Assembly (NCBI GenBank): GCA_028571685.1
Contig: CM053146.1
Coordinates: 26,261,431 to 26,325,430, forward strand
Source: Heterohyrax brucei
Taxonomy: Eukaryota; Chordata; Mammalia; Hyracoidea; Procaviidae
Length of the DNA stretch: 64,000 nucleotides
Direction of reading: 5' to 3'
Shown here: positions 1 to 11,348 of the stretch, piece by piece
Layout: every line of letters starts with the position of its first letter
Numbering within the stretch: the first letter of the stretch is position 1
Program-made: the position numbers and the translations under genes
Notes under the pieces: model-generated
What the model was told of the DNA's origin: nothing
The model's database searches: none
Seen by the model: only the letters and a program-made list of their open reading frames with translations

Positions 1-2089
1 TCTTTGGGATTCTCTGCATATACAATCATATTATCTGCAAACAGGGAGATTTTGACTTCTTCTTTGCTAGCACAGATGCGTTTATTTCTTGGTCTTGTCT
101 AAATGCTCTGGCTGGAACATCTACTACAATGTTGAATAGGAGAGGTGAGAGTGGGCATCCTTGTCTAGTTCTCGTTCTCAAGGAAAATTGTTTCAGTCTC
201 TCTTCATTTAAGATGACACAGCCAGTTGGCTTTGTATAAATGGCCCTTATTGTGTTGAGGACCTTTCCATCTATGCTTATTTAGCTAAGTGTTTTTAGCA
301 TGAATGAGGGTTGGACTTTATCAAATGCCGTTCTGCATCAATGGACAAAATCAGGTGACTCTTGTCTTCTGTGATATTTATGTGGTTGATAACATGAATT
401 GTTTTTCAGATGTTGAACCAGCCTTGCATCACTGTATGACTCCAACTTGGTCATGATGAATTATTTTCTTGATATGTTGTTGTATTCTATTGACAAGAAT
501 TTTGTTGAAGATTTTTGCATCTAGATTCATGAGTGATATCGGTCTGTAGTTCTCCTTTTTGGTTGGATCTTTCCCTGGTTTTGGTATCAGGGTTATGCTG
601 GCTTCATAGAATGACTGTGAAATAGTCTCAGTAGTATTGGAGATAACTCTTCTCTAAAAGCTTGGTAGAATTCTGCAGTGAAGCCACCTGGGCCCGGGCT
701 TTTTTTGGTTGGCAGGTTTTGATGACATTTTCAATCTCTTTCTCTGTCATGGGTTTATTAAGTTGTTCTGCATCATGTTGTGATAATTTGGGTAGGTGAT
801 ATGAATCAATGACTTTGTCCATTTCCTTAAAGTTTTCAAATTTGTTCGGGTACCATCTTTCATAGTACTCTGTTATGATATTTTTGATTTCTGTTGGATC
901 TATTGTGACAACTCCCCTCTTGTTACTAATTTGGGTTTTTTCCTCTCCTGTTGTTCTTTAGTAAGTTTAGACAGTGATTTGTCAGTTTTGTTTATCTTTT
1001 TGAAAAACCAACATTTGATCTTTTCAATCCTTTCAATTGTTTTTCTATTCTCTAATTCATTTAGTTCTGCTTTAATCTTTAGGATCTGTTTTCTTCTGTT
1101 GCCTGAGGGGTTCATCTGTTGTTCTCTCTCTCCTTGTTGAAGCTGTAGTGTTAGTTCCTTGATTTGGTTTCTTTCTTCCTTCCAGATGTGTGCATTTATG
1201 AAGACAAACAGACCTCTGAGCACTGCTTTGGCTGTATCCCATAGTTTCTGGTAAGAAGTGTTTTGTTTCTCATTCAAGTCCATGAATTTCTTTATTTCAT
1301 CCTTGATTTCTTCTAGAACCCATGGCTTTTTGAGGAAGATGTTGTTCAGTTTCCAAGTGTTCCACTTTCTATCTATATTTTTTCTACTGCAGATTTTGAC
1401 TTTTATGGCTTTATTATCTGAGAAGACATTTTGCAATAATTCAGTGGTATGGATTTTGTTAAGAATTACATTATGTCCTAACACATGCTCAATTCTGGAG
1501 AATGTTCCATGTGCATGGAGAAGAAGGTGTAGTAGTCTGCTGATGGGTAGATAGTTCTGTATATATTGATGAGGTTTAGTTGGTTAATTGTGGCAGTAAG
1601 TTCTTCTGTATCTTTATTTAGATTTTTCTAGATGATCTGTCCAGTATTGAGAGTGGAGTGTTGAAATCTGCCACTATTAATGTGGAGTGATCTAACTTTT
1701 TTTGAGTGTAGTCAGTGTTTCTTCAATGCATTTAGATGCTCTAGTATTAGGTGCATAAATATTTAATATAGTTAACTGTTTGTGTACTGAAGCTTTCACC
1801 AGTAGTGTTCATCTTTGTTCATGACTGGATTTGACATTAAAATTGATTTTGTCTGAGATTAGAATTGCCACACTTGCTCTTCTTTGTTCATTGTTAGCTA
1901 GATATATATTCTTCCATTCTTTAATTTTCAGTTTGTTCCTATCTTTAAGACTCAAATGAGTTTCTTGTAGACCACTTATGGATGGATCATGTCTTTTGTT
2001 CAAGATGTCACTTGATGTCTCTTTACTAGTGCATTCAGTCCATTCACATTCAATGTAATTATTGATACGTATGTGTTCAGTGCTGCCAT
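1..2089 (-). pseudogene. L1 ORF2 remnant (endonuclease and start of RT)
   Basis: ORF2 encodes the endonuclease and reverse transcriptase that nick target DNA and copy L1 RNA in place. On the minus strand the start codon is at 2089, followed by codons for a LNTYVSIITLNVNGLNA-like N-terminus typical of L1 ORF2. The endonuclease region is about 1330-2089. The RT region continues to base 1, where the strand reads through the FADD-type active-site neighbourhood ([12 protein letters not shown]). The active site carries N in place of the second D, which should be inactivating. Stops and frameshifts interrupt the frame. Longest open pieces are 1484-900 and 822-628. Confidence 0.88.
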
Positions 2090-2352
2090 TGTGTTGTATT
2101 TATTTTTGTGTTGATGTTTTCTCTGTTGTTCTTATTAGTCCGTTCTGGAACATCCTTTTTTGTGAGTTGATTTTTCACCTTTTTCAGAGCTGGTTTTGTA
2201 CTTGTTGAGACTCCTGTGTTACATTTCTTGATATGCTATGTTGCATGTTTTTTGTGCTTTACTGCTCCCCCTATGATCCCCGTTAGTAAACTATATATAA
2301 ATCGAAATTTAATTACTAACAGTGTTTTTGACTTCCTCTCCATCTGGAAGGA

Positions 2353-3463
2353 CTACAACTGTAGTACATCCCTCTTTTTAATATGATGGCACCATAGTTT
2401 CATGATAATCATTGGATTGTTTCTTTCAGTATTAAAGCTGTGTTTGAGTTTGAAGCCTTCCCTAACTGAGTAGAATTCTGGATGATATGTCGTTCTAAAA
2501 TATAAAGTTAGTGGTTTTGTTCTTTTAAGCCAAGTAAGAGATTCTTTCCATATTTCTGGTACCTTTGCTTTTGTTTTTACAAAGTCTCTGAGTTTCTGTT
2601 TATCTGGGAATGTCTTAATCTCATTTTCATATTTGAAAGATAGTTTTGCAGGATATATAACTCTTGGTTGGAAGTTCTCCTCCTTCAGGGCTTTGAATGT
2701 GTCATGCCACTGTCTCTGTGCCAGCATGGTTTCTGCTGAGAAATCTGATGAGATCCTAAAGGGTTTACGTCTGAATTTTAGCTTTGCTTTGAGTTTTGTT
2801 GCCTTTAAGAGTTGCTGCTTATGTTTCATTTTGTTTAGCTTGATTGTAATATGTCTTGGAGTCTTTCTTTTCAGATCTATATTGGGTGGCATATGATACG
2901 CATCTGGGATATCTATATTCTCTTCCTTCATTATTTCTGGGAAGTTTTCTGTCGGCTCCTCAGCAATCATACTCTGTGTGTTTTCAGGTGTCTCATCCTG
3001 TTCAGGGACTCCAATTAATCAAAAGTTGTTCCTCTTAACAGAGTGCCACATGCTTCTTAATGCTTCTTCATTTTTCTTGTTTCTCTTTTCTGATTTCTGC
3101 TCATAGACGCTGGCATCAGTAGCTCTGTCTTCCGAGTCAGAAATTCTTTTTTCCATTTGTTCCATTCTATTTTCTTGGCTTTGAATGGAAGTTTCTATAT
3201 CTTTGATTTTGTTCTTGATCTGTTGGATTTCAGAGTACTGGTGTTCCATCAGATTGAACAACTTGCTTAATTTTTCATTTTGTTGTGCTGCATTTTGTAT
3301 AAGGTCTAGAAGGACTCTGTGTATAATTATTTTGTATTCACCTTCTGATGTTCAGAAAAAATTCTTCATCTGGAGAATTCCTTGGTTGTTTTGTTTGGGA
3401 ACTTTCTAAATTCATGGGTGATTTCTTGTTTGCCACAAGTATCTGTTGCTTTTCGGGTTCCAT
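2353..3463 (-). pseudogene. L1 ORF1 remnant (RNA-binding chaperone)
   Basis: ORF1 encodes the trimeric RNA-binding protein that packages L1 RNA. The minus-strand start is at 3463 (MEPEKQQILVANKKSPM...). An N-terminal basic stretch comes first, then a heptad-rich coiled coil at about 3020-3260 with EIQQIKNKIKDIETSIQSQ-type repeats. The RRM and C-terminal domain follow at about 2400-2970, with the family motif SSDFSAETMLAQRQWHDTF. Frames are broken between 2970 and 3019. Frame and order match the copies at 32972-34024 and 60930-61971. Confidence 0.85.
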
Positions 3464-4447
3464 GTGAATAAGTAAAGGCTTGGAGAGATACTGTGAGGAT
3501 GGACTGCAGATGTTTCTCTAGGCTGTCTTAAAATGTAAAACAAAAGGTATCTGACCACCTCCCAAGCCAGTCAGGTTTTGAGGCGTAGAAGATTATCTTC
3601 CCAACTAGTGAAGTAAGCACCTCTATATCCAAACCCAGATGATAAGAGTTAGTTCAAAATACAGCAATGCTACTGCCCTGTTGGCCTCTGTTGACAGGGA
3701 CCAGCCTTAGGCTACACAGTGTCTACTAGTGTTTTTCCGGTAGAAAAACATTTTTCTGTGGGCAGGTTCTGGCTCCCAAGCTAAGAATTAGGTCCAGCTG
3801 CAGCCACCGTATCTAAGACGGTACCCTCCATAAAGTTGCCAGAAAGAGGGGTTAAAGGTGCTAATACATAATGAGTCCTCAGCCCCCACCATAGGTGACA
3901 CTGTGTAAACTACTGCTTTTCTGTCAGAGAAGCGCTGTCCTATTTGTAAGTGCTGGCTCCCAGGCTAAGCATTAGGTCTCACTAAATTCTCCATATGCAA
4001 CATGACATCCCGCACATAGGTGCCACTGGTTCTGTATAAACCACACTGTGGCAGAGATAAAAAGAAAGGCCCAAAGTGGCTAGATGAACAGAGTCCTAAG
4101 CCTGGCTTTCAAAATATGGTAATTTCACCTGCCTATCCCACCAGCAGTGCATCTGAGACTAACAGATAGGCAAGACCCAGCTCCACCTGCTGGCCGTGAC
4201 AGAGGAAAAAAAGTCAAAATGGTGCATTACCTTCAGTCTGTGAGAGCCAGGGCTAGCCAGGAGCAGGAGTCAGTGAAAGAGAGAAGGTTTTCCATATAGT
4301 GATATGAAGTCCAAATTAACAGCCTTGTGTCATGTCCTGGGGCTCACTAGGTGACCAGAAGGCTTCATTTGATTAAGAATTCAAGTCTTGGTTTCCAGAG
4401 GGATATAAGGAAACATGTGCTTAGTCCACCATCTTGACTCTACCTCC
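3464..4447 (-). promoter_or_regulatory. L1 5' UTR with internal repeat units
   Basis: This is the 5' UTR of the minus-strand L1, which in L1 elements holds the internal promoter. It contains at least two diverged copies of one unit. Each has a TAAGxATTAGGTC box (about 3783 and 3966 on the plus strand) with a GACACTGTGTA-like box beside it. The same units occur in the 5' UTRs of the L1s at 32164 and 63009. Promoter activity is inferred from the family, not seen directly. Confidence 0.6.
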
Positions 4448-5777
4448 AAGACAATAACATCTAAAGAACACATTCCACATAATTCCACAAATAGGTTGTC
4501 ATCTTTGTCCATTAGGAAGTGGCGTGGGCCACCTCTTCAGGCCCAAATGGAATCAGCAGGTGCTCTTTCAGCAGGGCCTCTCTTAGCAGAAAAGCGAGTT
4601 TTAAGACTATTGCACCTAGAGAATGCAGCAGTGGCTGGTGGCTTAGTGCAGTGGCATCCTTTTCCCTTCCCTTTCTGAGCCATGTGACAGCATCAGCTGC
4701 CATGGCTTCCATAAAATTTCACAAGTAGGTTGCCATATATGTCAAGCAAGAGGCAGGGACAGCTACCCCTGAGGACCTAGCTGGGGTCGGCAGCTGCTAG
4801 AAAGTATTTCTCTCAGCAGAAAGGCTGTTCTTAAGAAAGCAAATCCTAGAGAACACTGTGACAGCTGGCAGCCAACTACAGCAGAGCACCTTCCTCCTTC
4901 TATGAAATACACTATAACATCTGCTGGCATGACTCCAAAGAGTCAGCACAAGTAGGGTGCTACCATTTTCAGCCAGGAAGCAAGGACTGTCACTGCTGAG
5001 GGCAAAGCTGGGGCCAGCTTCCAAGCTGAGCTGCACCACTGGGATAGACAGGGTCTCTGTCACCTGAAAAGCTGTATTTAAGTAGTTGATCTAGAGAACA
5101 CAGTAGCAGCTGTCAACCAAGTAAAGCAGTGCCCTTCCCCACAACCTTCTCTAGGCTACACTACAGCTTCTGCTGATGAAACACTGGAAGTCTGAACATC
5201 TTTCCAATGATGTCAAGACAATAATCAATATCTAACCATTTAAAGAAGCAGACAATCATGGCTCTGGAGAACTCCCAACAAAAAGAATCAAAAACTTCGC
5301 AGATGAGCAGCCTTCCTGAAATTGTTAGAGGTAGAATACAAAGTATTTATGTATAGAAATGGAGATTATGTATAGGATGGAGATTAAACAAAGTGCAGCA
5401 GAACAAAATGAAAAATTAAGCTGTATGAGCTGCTAGAACAACAATGATCTGAAATTCAGCAGATCAATAATAAAATTACAGAGTTAGACAATTCAGTGGA
5501 AAACAAAAAGAGCAGAATTGGGGAAATAGAATGCAGAATTAGGGAAATTGAAGGTAAACCAACTGACACCAGCATTTATGAAAAGAAATTAGATAAAAGA
5601 ATCAAGAAACATGAAGAAGCATTAAGAATTATATGAGACTATATCAAGAAGAACAATTCACATGTAATTGGAGTTCTAGAACACAGAGTGATAACAGAAA
5701 GCACAGAGAGAATTATTGAAGAGTTGCTGATAGAAAACTTCCCTGCCATTATGAAAGAACACTTACTATATGGCTAC
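4448..5777 (+). mobile_element. Older L1 fragment, 5' UTR plus start of ORF1
   Basis: A plus-strand L1 of an older lineage, the same as those at 10797 and 18637. The shared block ATCTAACCATTTAAAGAAGCAGA lies just before an ORF1 start codon at 5258. ORF1 can be followed (coiled-coil-like, EIQQINNKITELDNSVENK region near 5455-5520) until about 5760, where L1 similarity stops. The left end is cut at the 5' terminus of the younger L1. No ORF2 is present here. Confidence 0.8.
4500..5190 (+). repeat. Three tandem 5' UTR monomers of the older L1
   Basis: Three diverged copies of a unit of about 230-245 bp. Each contains a CAGCAGAAA/CTGAAAAGC box, then a CTAGAGAA box (4616, 4846, 5091), then GGCAGCCAACTACAGCAG-like text and a CCTTCC stretch. 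Tandem 5' monomers act as promoters in some rodent L1 families. A similar role here is inference. Confidence 0.7.
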
Positions 5778-5787
5778 TAGTGCCTTA

Positions 5788-5995
5788 AGTCGAGGCCTGG
5801 TTGTAGAGTTGTTAAATGTGTAGCTGATGAACAAAAGATCTGTGGTTCAAACTGCCAGACACTCCATGGGAGAAAGACATGGCATCCTGCTTCTGTAAAG
5901 ATTATAGCCTTGGAAACCGATGGGGAATTTCTACTCTGTTCTAAAGGATCATTGGAATTTCAGAGTCAACTTGACAACAATGGTTTTATTTTTTT
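5788..5995 (+). mobile_element. AfroSINE (tRNA-derived) with 10-bp TSD
   Basis: A tRNA-derived SINE. The head holds a B-box-like GGTTCAAAC at 5844-5852, and the body holds GGGGAATTTCTACTCTGTTC and a GAGTCAACTTGACAACA tail ending in T-rich sequence. It is bounded by perfect direct repeats TAGTGCCTTA at 5778-5787 and 5996-6005, which define both ends. It inserted just beyond the L1 fragment. It is diverged and has no coding capacity; in general such SINEs are mobilised by a LINE in trans, here probably the RTE. Confidence 0.9.
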
Positions 5996-6005
5996 TAGTG
6001 CCTTA

Positions 6006-7245
6006 CAAATGACAATGATTGTTAATTGATTGATTAATCATCTAAATATTTATTTATTTACCTATACCATTTGGATTACTTTTGTCTATACAATATTATG
6101 TACACATTTGTATTATACTTATAATAAAATTTGTTAATTTTTACATTAAGTCAGTTTATAATTTTTCATGGGTTGTTAAACTTTCATCACAAAATATTTT
6201 CTAGTTACTTATTGTTAAAAAAAAACTGCAGGAACCCTGAAACTCATGGAGCAAGCCAGATTAAAGGCTGGATGGTACCATTTTATTTTTTTAAATGCAA
6301 ATATTTGGCCTTTTTACTAGAAACCAGTAAGCAAATAACAACAATCAAATCACAAATATACAGACAATAACTGGAAGGGTGTTTATACATGTATCAGTAA
6401 TGTTTGTCTCTGGGCCTTTATTTCTGCAACTGTTCTTGCAGTTTTGGGATTTTCATAGCACGTTTTACGATCACAAGAAATTGTACATACATCTTTTTCT
6501 TCGTAAAGTATAGGTATTCCTTATAGAAGCACCTTTTTGTGCTTATTCTGACTTCACACCCTGTACCCCATCTGACTCTACAGTTTTGAAAATATAAACA
6601 TGAGAGCTAGGTTTTCTTCTGTTACCATGATTGTGATGCTCTGAAATAAAGCTTTTGATATCTTTGCTGTCTGCATCCGGTCAGCTTATAACCATAAAAA
6701 AAGTCATAATTTGACCCCTGAAAACTGCTCTAGAACTAGGTCTTGCCACTTTGATATGTGTAACGAAATAGTTATTCCCCCAAAAGCGGCAAACCCCGTA
6801 TCTGGATATTGGAAAATGACATAACACAGCCTAGAATTTGGTCTCCTGCCTTGCATTCTAAAAGATGGGTTCACTATAAAAAACTCATGCTATACTCAGC
6901 TTCTTTGAGAATCTTCCTATATAACTGTGTGCCTTTTATTGCGACTTAAGGACTATGGCAGTTCTTGGCATCTTTATCCCTATAGCATCTAGGACATACT
7001 TCTGTTCTGTTTTGTAAGTTTTAATTTTGCTTATTTACGTATTGGAAAATGAGCTACCTGAGATAACACATTTTGGCCTTTGAATTTATATGACAGGTAT
7101 CTTATCATAGTGCTTGGCACGCAAGTACGCACAGAGTAATAGCCAAGCCAAGATTTGCAAAAATGAATTTTTGAGTGATTCTAGAATGAATGAATAGATG
7201 TTTTGTACTAATCTTCACTTAACATTTTAACAAGCATTATTCTAT
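6006..7245. other. Unassigned AT-rich intergenic sequence
   Basis: No recognisable gene or repeat. A short frame at 6131-6370 has no familiar motif and unremarkable composition. It may be old, unrecognisable repeat or unique DNA. Confidence 0.5.
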
Positions 7246-7452
7246 TAACAAACAAACCAGCTGTCATTGAGTCATTCCCTATTCATGGTGACTCTGTGTA
7301 CTGCACAGTATAATTGCATTCTAAAGAGATTTCAGTGGCTGTGATATTTTTGAAACACATCACCATGGCAGTCTTTGGGGTGCATCTGAGTAGATTCAAG
7401 CTACTAGTCTTTCGAACAGTAGCCAACCACTTAATTTTTTGTGCCACTGAAC
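7246..7452 (-). mobile_element. Diverged AfroSINE, minus strand
   Basis: Read on the minus strand this has the head AGTGGCACAAA..TTAAGTGGTTGGCTACT, a B-box-like region, GCCATTGAAATC and the tail GTCACCATGAATAGGGAATGACTCAATGACAGC. That is the order of the other AfroSINEs in the window. It is strongly diverged and no TSD could be assigned. Confidence 0.7.
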
Positions 7453-9771
7453 AATTCCCTTATTCCACTGAGTAAGGAGAAAATTGCTGAGGTGAAAAGA
7501 GGACTGCACCGTGAGTCAGTCATAAGGTTTGAATGTTTACCCCCTTTCTTATCTGTAAATCTTTAACATGTCCTTAAATTTCTCTTCTTCCAAAATATAT
7601 GTTTTAGCCTCCTCTTTAACTTTGCGCTACAGGGAAATAGTACAACTTAAATTAACTGCACACTTGAGTTATATTTACAAAAGATTCAATATTGTTTACT
7701 TCCAGCTCTAATCCTGAGACTATATTACTTGTTTACACATACTCATTTAGTTCCCCGAAATACTCTAAAGCTATCATTATCAGCTTCAGAATACTTCGGA
7801 CACTTATATATTTGGGGACATTTGTCATAATAGAATATGCATATATTTTTTTACATAATTAAGATAAAACTCAAGGGAAGCAGTTAGAGTTTATGATTTT
7901 CATTTGGCGGATGTATAAACTCAGGCACGATTATTTAATTTCCCAAAGTTTCCACGACTAACCTGATTTCCAATTTAACATCCTTCTTATTCAACTAAAA
8001 AGTTATACTTGGGAATTTTAATGCTGCAAGTGACCAAAGTAAAAATGTGTAGTTTTTTAAAAATTTTTCCTTTATGAGGTTTCACTGTAAGCCCATGTTT
8101 CTAATAAATGCTTAATTACCACTACCAATACCTACTTTTTATTTTTGTCTGGATCACTCCAACCTAAAGTTAAAGAACAAGAGGCAAAATAAATCATTAC
8201 AATTTCTCTGTGTCACTCCAACATGAAATAGCACAAAAATCAGTTTGGAGAAAATACTCTATGTGTCTTATTTAGATCTACATGAGTTCCTTAAGGAGTC
8301 TGTCAGTTTTTAGCTTTCCTCTCTACTGGGATCCACTACAGTTTATTGTGAAAAGATAGTCTTGATGTGTTAGTCTTCATGGTTTTCCTTTCTTTTTTTT
8401 TAACTTGGAAAGTTCTGAGACCTTTTATTAACTGAGTTAAAAATGAGTCTCCCTGGAGACCTGTACTATAGCTTTATAAAAGTTTACACTTTCCCCAGAA
8501 GTGTCACAAATGTTATCAGTGGCAGCTTTGAAAATCATATGTCTTGTAAAAATTATGTTACCCAAGCAATTTCCTTACCACAAATAGATCTCAGTAAGTG
8601 CTATGGTTGCTGAACATGGAAATCAGAGAGCAGCTTCCCAAATTATAATGTTTTTCCTTTGCCAAGGAAGCTGACTGAAGAAAACCACCTGAAAGGGTAA
8701 GAACTGGGAGAAAGAACTATTGTGCAGTGCACATTTTCTAGTTTCTGACCAGATCATTCCAATACCCAGTAAAACCTATTAGGAATAGTCATGACATTTT
8801 TTCATGGAATTCACAACTAGGCTGAGTGTTTCTCTGATGTGCATGATTTGATGTTGTTCACTTTATACCTCAGTGCCTAGCATGGGATAACAGAAAGGGA
8901 AGTTGAATGGTCATTTCGATGTCAGGAAGATGCTACAGGTTAAATCTTACATATTGTGCTTAAGCAAATTTAGTTTACTTTTCAGTGGTTTCATCACTAG
9001 GAAATCAAAGTATCAAGCCCAAACACAACTGCTAGGTTTTGTGGCATATTACCAAACTGTGCTATATTATATCAGTCTAACACATCTAACTATGAAGATA
9101 TTACCTTGAATACCTACAAATTTGAAGAATTCAAAGCAAAGGTATTTAAAAGTTTCCCTGACACATCTCTAAGAGCTGACAACTTCAAGTGCTTCTCACT
9201 TTCCTTCAGTTCCTGCTTCTGTAATGGATGTGTTGATTCACTGATTCTTAAAGATTTCTGACATTTGGGCAGCGTGGGTTTAAAGCCACAGCCTTTCTAG
9301 AAAGTTACATTTATCCACATCCTCTAGGCCATTTCTGCAACAAGTCCAAGAGAGCACATACATCAGCCTTGTTACTTTGCCCCATTGAACACTTTAAAGC
9401 CTGTTGGTCTGTTGGCTTTTAATCTAAAATAATTATCACTGAGGAGTTCTGGGTACCTCAGGACACCAATCTTAATTAGTCATTTAGAAGGCAATCCCAT
9501 GCAGCTAAGGAAAAATAAGAAGTGAGCCAACTGAGCAGCAGAAATACTTATGGTAGTTCTATTGTTTTCACTTCTTGGTGACAGTAGTAAAATACCAAAT
9601 GACAAGGTTTGTTCCTCTTTAAAAGTCCAGCAGCTTATTTACTCCAATTGAATAGTCAATCCACTAAATAATGAAAGAGTGTGTTAACATGACGTTTCAA
9701 AAATGGTCAAAGGTTGAAACATTTCTCTGTAATTGGATTTTCTTTTAATAATATTTTTAAAAAATGATGAA
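7453..9771. other. Unassigned intergenic sequence
   Basis: About 2.3 kb with no recognised gene, exon-like frame or repeat family. A 68-codon frame at 8903-9109 lacks any familiar motif and is probably chance. Confidence 0.5.
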
Positions 9772-9781
9772 TGGTCAATAT

Positions 9782-9795
9782 GAAGGCACTTGGCC
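9782..9795 (+). mobile_element. 14-nt insertion of SINE/RTE 3' terminus with 10-bp TSD
   Basis: The 14 bases GAAGGCACTTGGCC match the terminal GGCACTTGGC of the SINE/RTE tails in this window. Perfect direct repeats TGGTCAATAT flank them at 9772-9781 and 9796-9805. The structure is that of a retroinsertion 5'-truncated almost to nothing. A chance match is possible at this length, but the flanking repeat argues against it. Confidence 0.6.
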
Positions 9796-9877
9796 TGGTC
9801 AATATAATTGACAATGTTAACAGTTGACAATAGTTATTGGAGATTCAGTAGCCAACAGTTTCATTAGGTATAGTATT

Positions 9878-10327
9878 TGTCATGGGTTGAATTGTGTCCC
9901 CCCAAAAATGTATGTGTTGATTTGACTTGGTTTGGAGTTCCAATATGGTGCCCTGCCTCCCATGTGTTGTGAATCTTGCCTCTGTGATATTGGTGATGGA
10001 GAATGGTTTGCAGTTGTGTTAGTGAGGCAGGACTCAAGCTTGTGGAATATAAGGAAGAGAAGTGAGCTGAGGAAGTTGGGAACCTCATACCACCGAGAGA
10101 GAAGCACTGAGAGCGGAGCATGTCCTTTGGACCCGAGGTTCCTGTGCCAAGATGCTCTCACTGGATGTGAACTCAGCCTACTGGACTGTGATGATTTCTT
10201 ATTCTGAATGGACTTGTATCTTGTTAGTGGATTGTAGCTTACTGGATTGTGACAATAAAAGCTTCTCCTCATGAAACCTTCCACTCGTGGCATTTTTCTG
10301 TTAGAACAGTATCAGGTGACTAGGACA
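9878..10327 (+). mobile_element. Solo LTR, MaLR-like (ERVL class), 5-bp TSD
   Basis: A 450-bp solo LTR from TGTCATGGG to GACTAGGACA, so it begins TG and ends CA. It is flanked by GTATT at 9873-9877 and 10328-10332. The opening GGGTTGAATTGTGTCCCCCCA and the ending with a gtggcattt..ctgttagaacagta..tgactaggaca layout are typical of mammalian MaLR LTRs. A polyadenylation signal AATAAA sits at 10254-10259. There is no internal region, so it arose by LTR-LTR recombination. Open frames within it on both strands are not genes. Confidence 0.85.
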
Positions 10328-10568
10328 GTATTAAACAGATAGATAAAATTTGCTTTCCTTGACCTGACATGATAGGCTAGATTCTCTTACAAGAAAAAAC
10401 CAATCCCTGTATCTCAAATCCATAACACAATATTTTATGTTTTGCTTATGTGACAATCATGTATGAGTCGGCTATCTTCAGTAGCTCCTCCTCAGAAGAT
10501 AACTCATTTACCAGACTGCTTCTAATTCATCAGGAAATTATCTGGAACTCACAGCTTCTTCATAAATT

Positions 10569-10796
10569 TCCATAGATTAAACTGCATCCCCCCAAAATTG
10601 TGTTTAGCAATTTACCTGGGCCATGATTCCAGTACTGTATAATGTTATTATATGTTGTAAATTCTGCCTCTGTGTTAAAGAGGGAGAATGAGTACTAGCT
10701 GTGTTTGTGAGGCAGGATTCAATCTGTGAGACTGTGTTGAGCTTTGATGCAGTCTCTTGGAGTATAAAGGAAAAGGAAGCAAAAGAAGAGCTGGAG
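10569..10796 (+). mobile_element. Left part of a second MaLR-like LTR, split by L1
   Basis: Similar in order to the LTR at 9878: an ACTGCATCCCCCCAAAA start, TTCTGCCTCTGTG, GTGTTTGTGAGGCAGGATTCAA, then GAGTATAAAGGA. It breaks off at the 5' end of an old L1 at 10797 and resumes at 17910. It is more diverged than its neighbour. Confidence 0.8.
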
Positions 10797-11348
10797 GAGG
10801 GAGTAGGGCCAAGATGGTAAACAAGTCACATGTTTCCTTAATTCTCTCTAAGAACTAACTTGTGGAAAAACAACTGAACAGAAGAGATTGGATATTTTAG
10901 GAGCCCTAAGATTAGGAAGAAAATTGTGAGATTGGGCTCGGTGACAGGAAGTGGAACAACTACCTTTGTCACAAGTGAGATGACAGCACAAAGGGTCTCA
11001 ATTCCACTGGCATCACAATGGAGAGGGTATGCAGGTATGGACATAATCTTTATCAGCTGGGAAACTGGGACTAGAGCTGCTGTGATTGAGAGCATGGCCA
11101 GGGATGGCTGCCATGCTGAGCAGCTGTATCTGAGTGGACAGAATCTCTCAGCAGAAAAGCTGCACTTAAGATGGCTGCATCTAGAGAATGCATGGGAAGC
11201 TGGCAGCTGAATGCAGCAGCACCCTCCCTACCTCCCTTTCCTGAGCTATGCCATAGCTTCTGCTGGCATGGAACTGGATAAGATACATAGCTTTCTGATG
11301 GCTCAAAGACAACAACCAATATCTAACCATTTAAAGAAGGAGAACACC

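Larger units (their letters stand above)
1..4447 (-). mobile_element. L1 retrotransposon, young afrotherian type, 3' part outside window
   Basis: An autonomous non-LTR retrotransposon read on the minus strand. The window opens inside the ORF2 reverse transcriptase region, so the 3' part lies upstream of base 1. Going 5' on the minus strand one meets the ORF2 endonuclease region, an inter-ORF spacer, ORF1 and a long 5' UTR. The element ends at about 4447, where the minus strand begins with GGAGGTAGAGTCAAGATGG. That 5' terminus is shared with the copies starting near 32164 (+) and 63009 (-). The reading frames are broken, so the copy is inactive. It abuts an older L1 fragment at 4448. Confidence 0.93.

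Noticed and set aside
4450..5190. Repeated units that might be a CRISPR-like array or satellite.
   Set aside because: Units are 230-245 bp, diverged, and lie at the 5' end of an L1 before ORF1, so they are promoter monomers.
5788..5995. Possible tRNA gene, because of B-box-like sequences in this and other SINE heads.
   Set aside because: No cloverleaf can be formed, and the heads continue into SINE bodies with TSDs.
9864..10293. Overlapping open frames on both strands (85-137 codons).
   Set aside because: They lie wholly inside a solo LTR with a clear TSD and have no protein motif.
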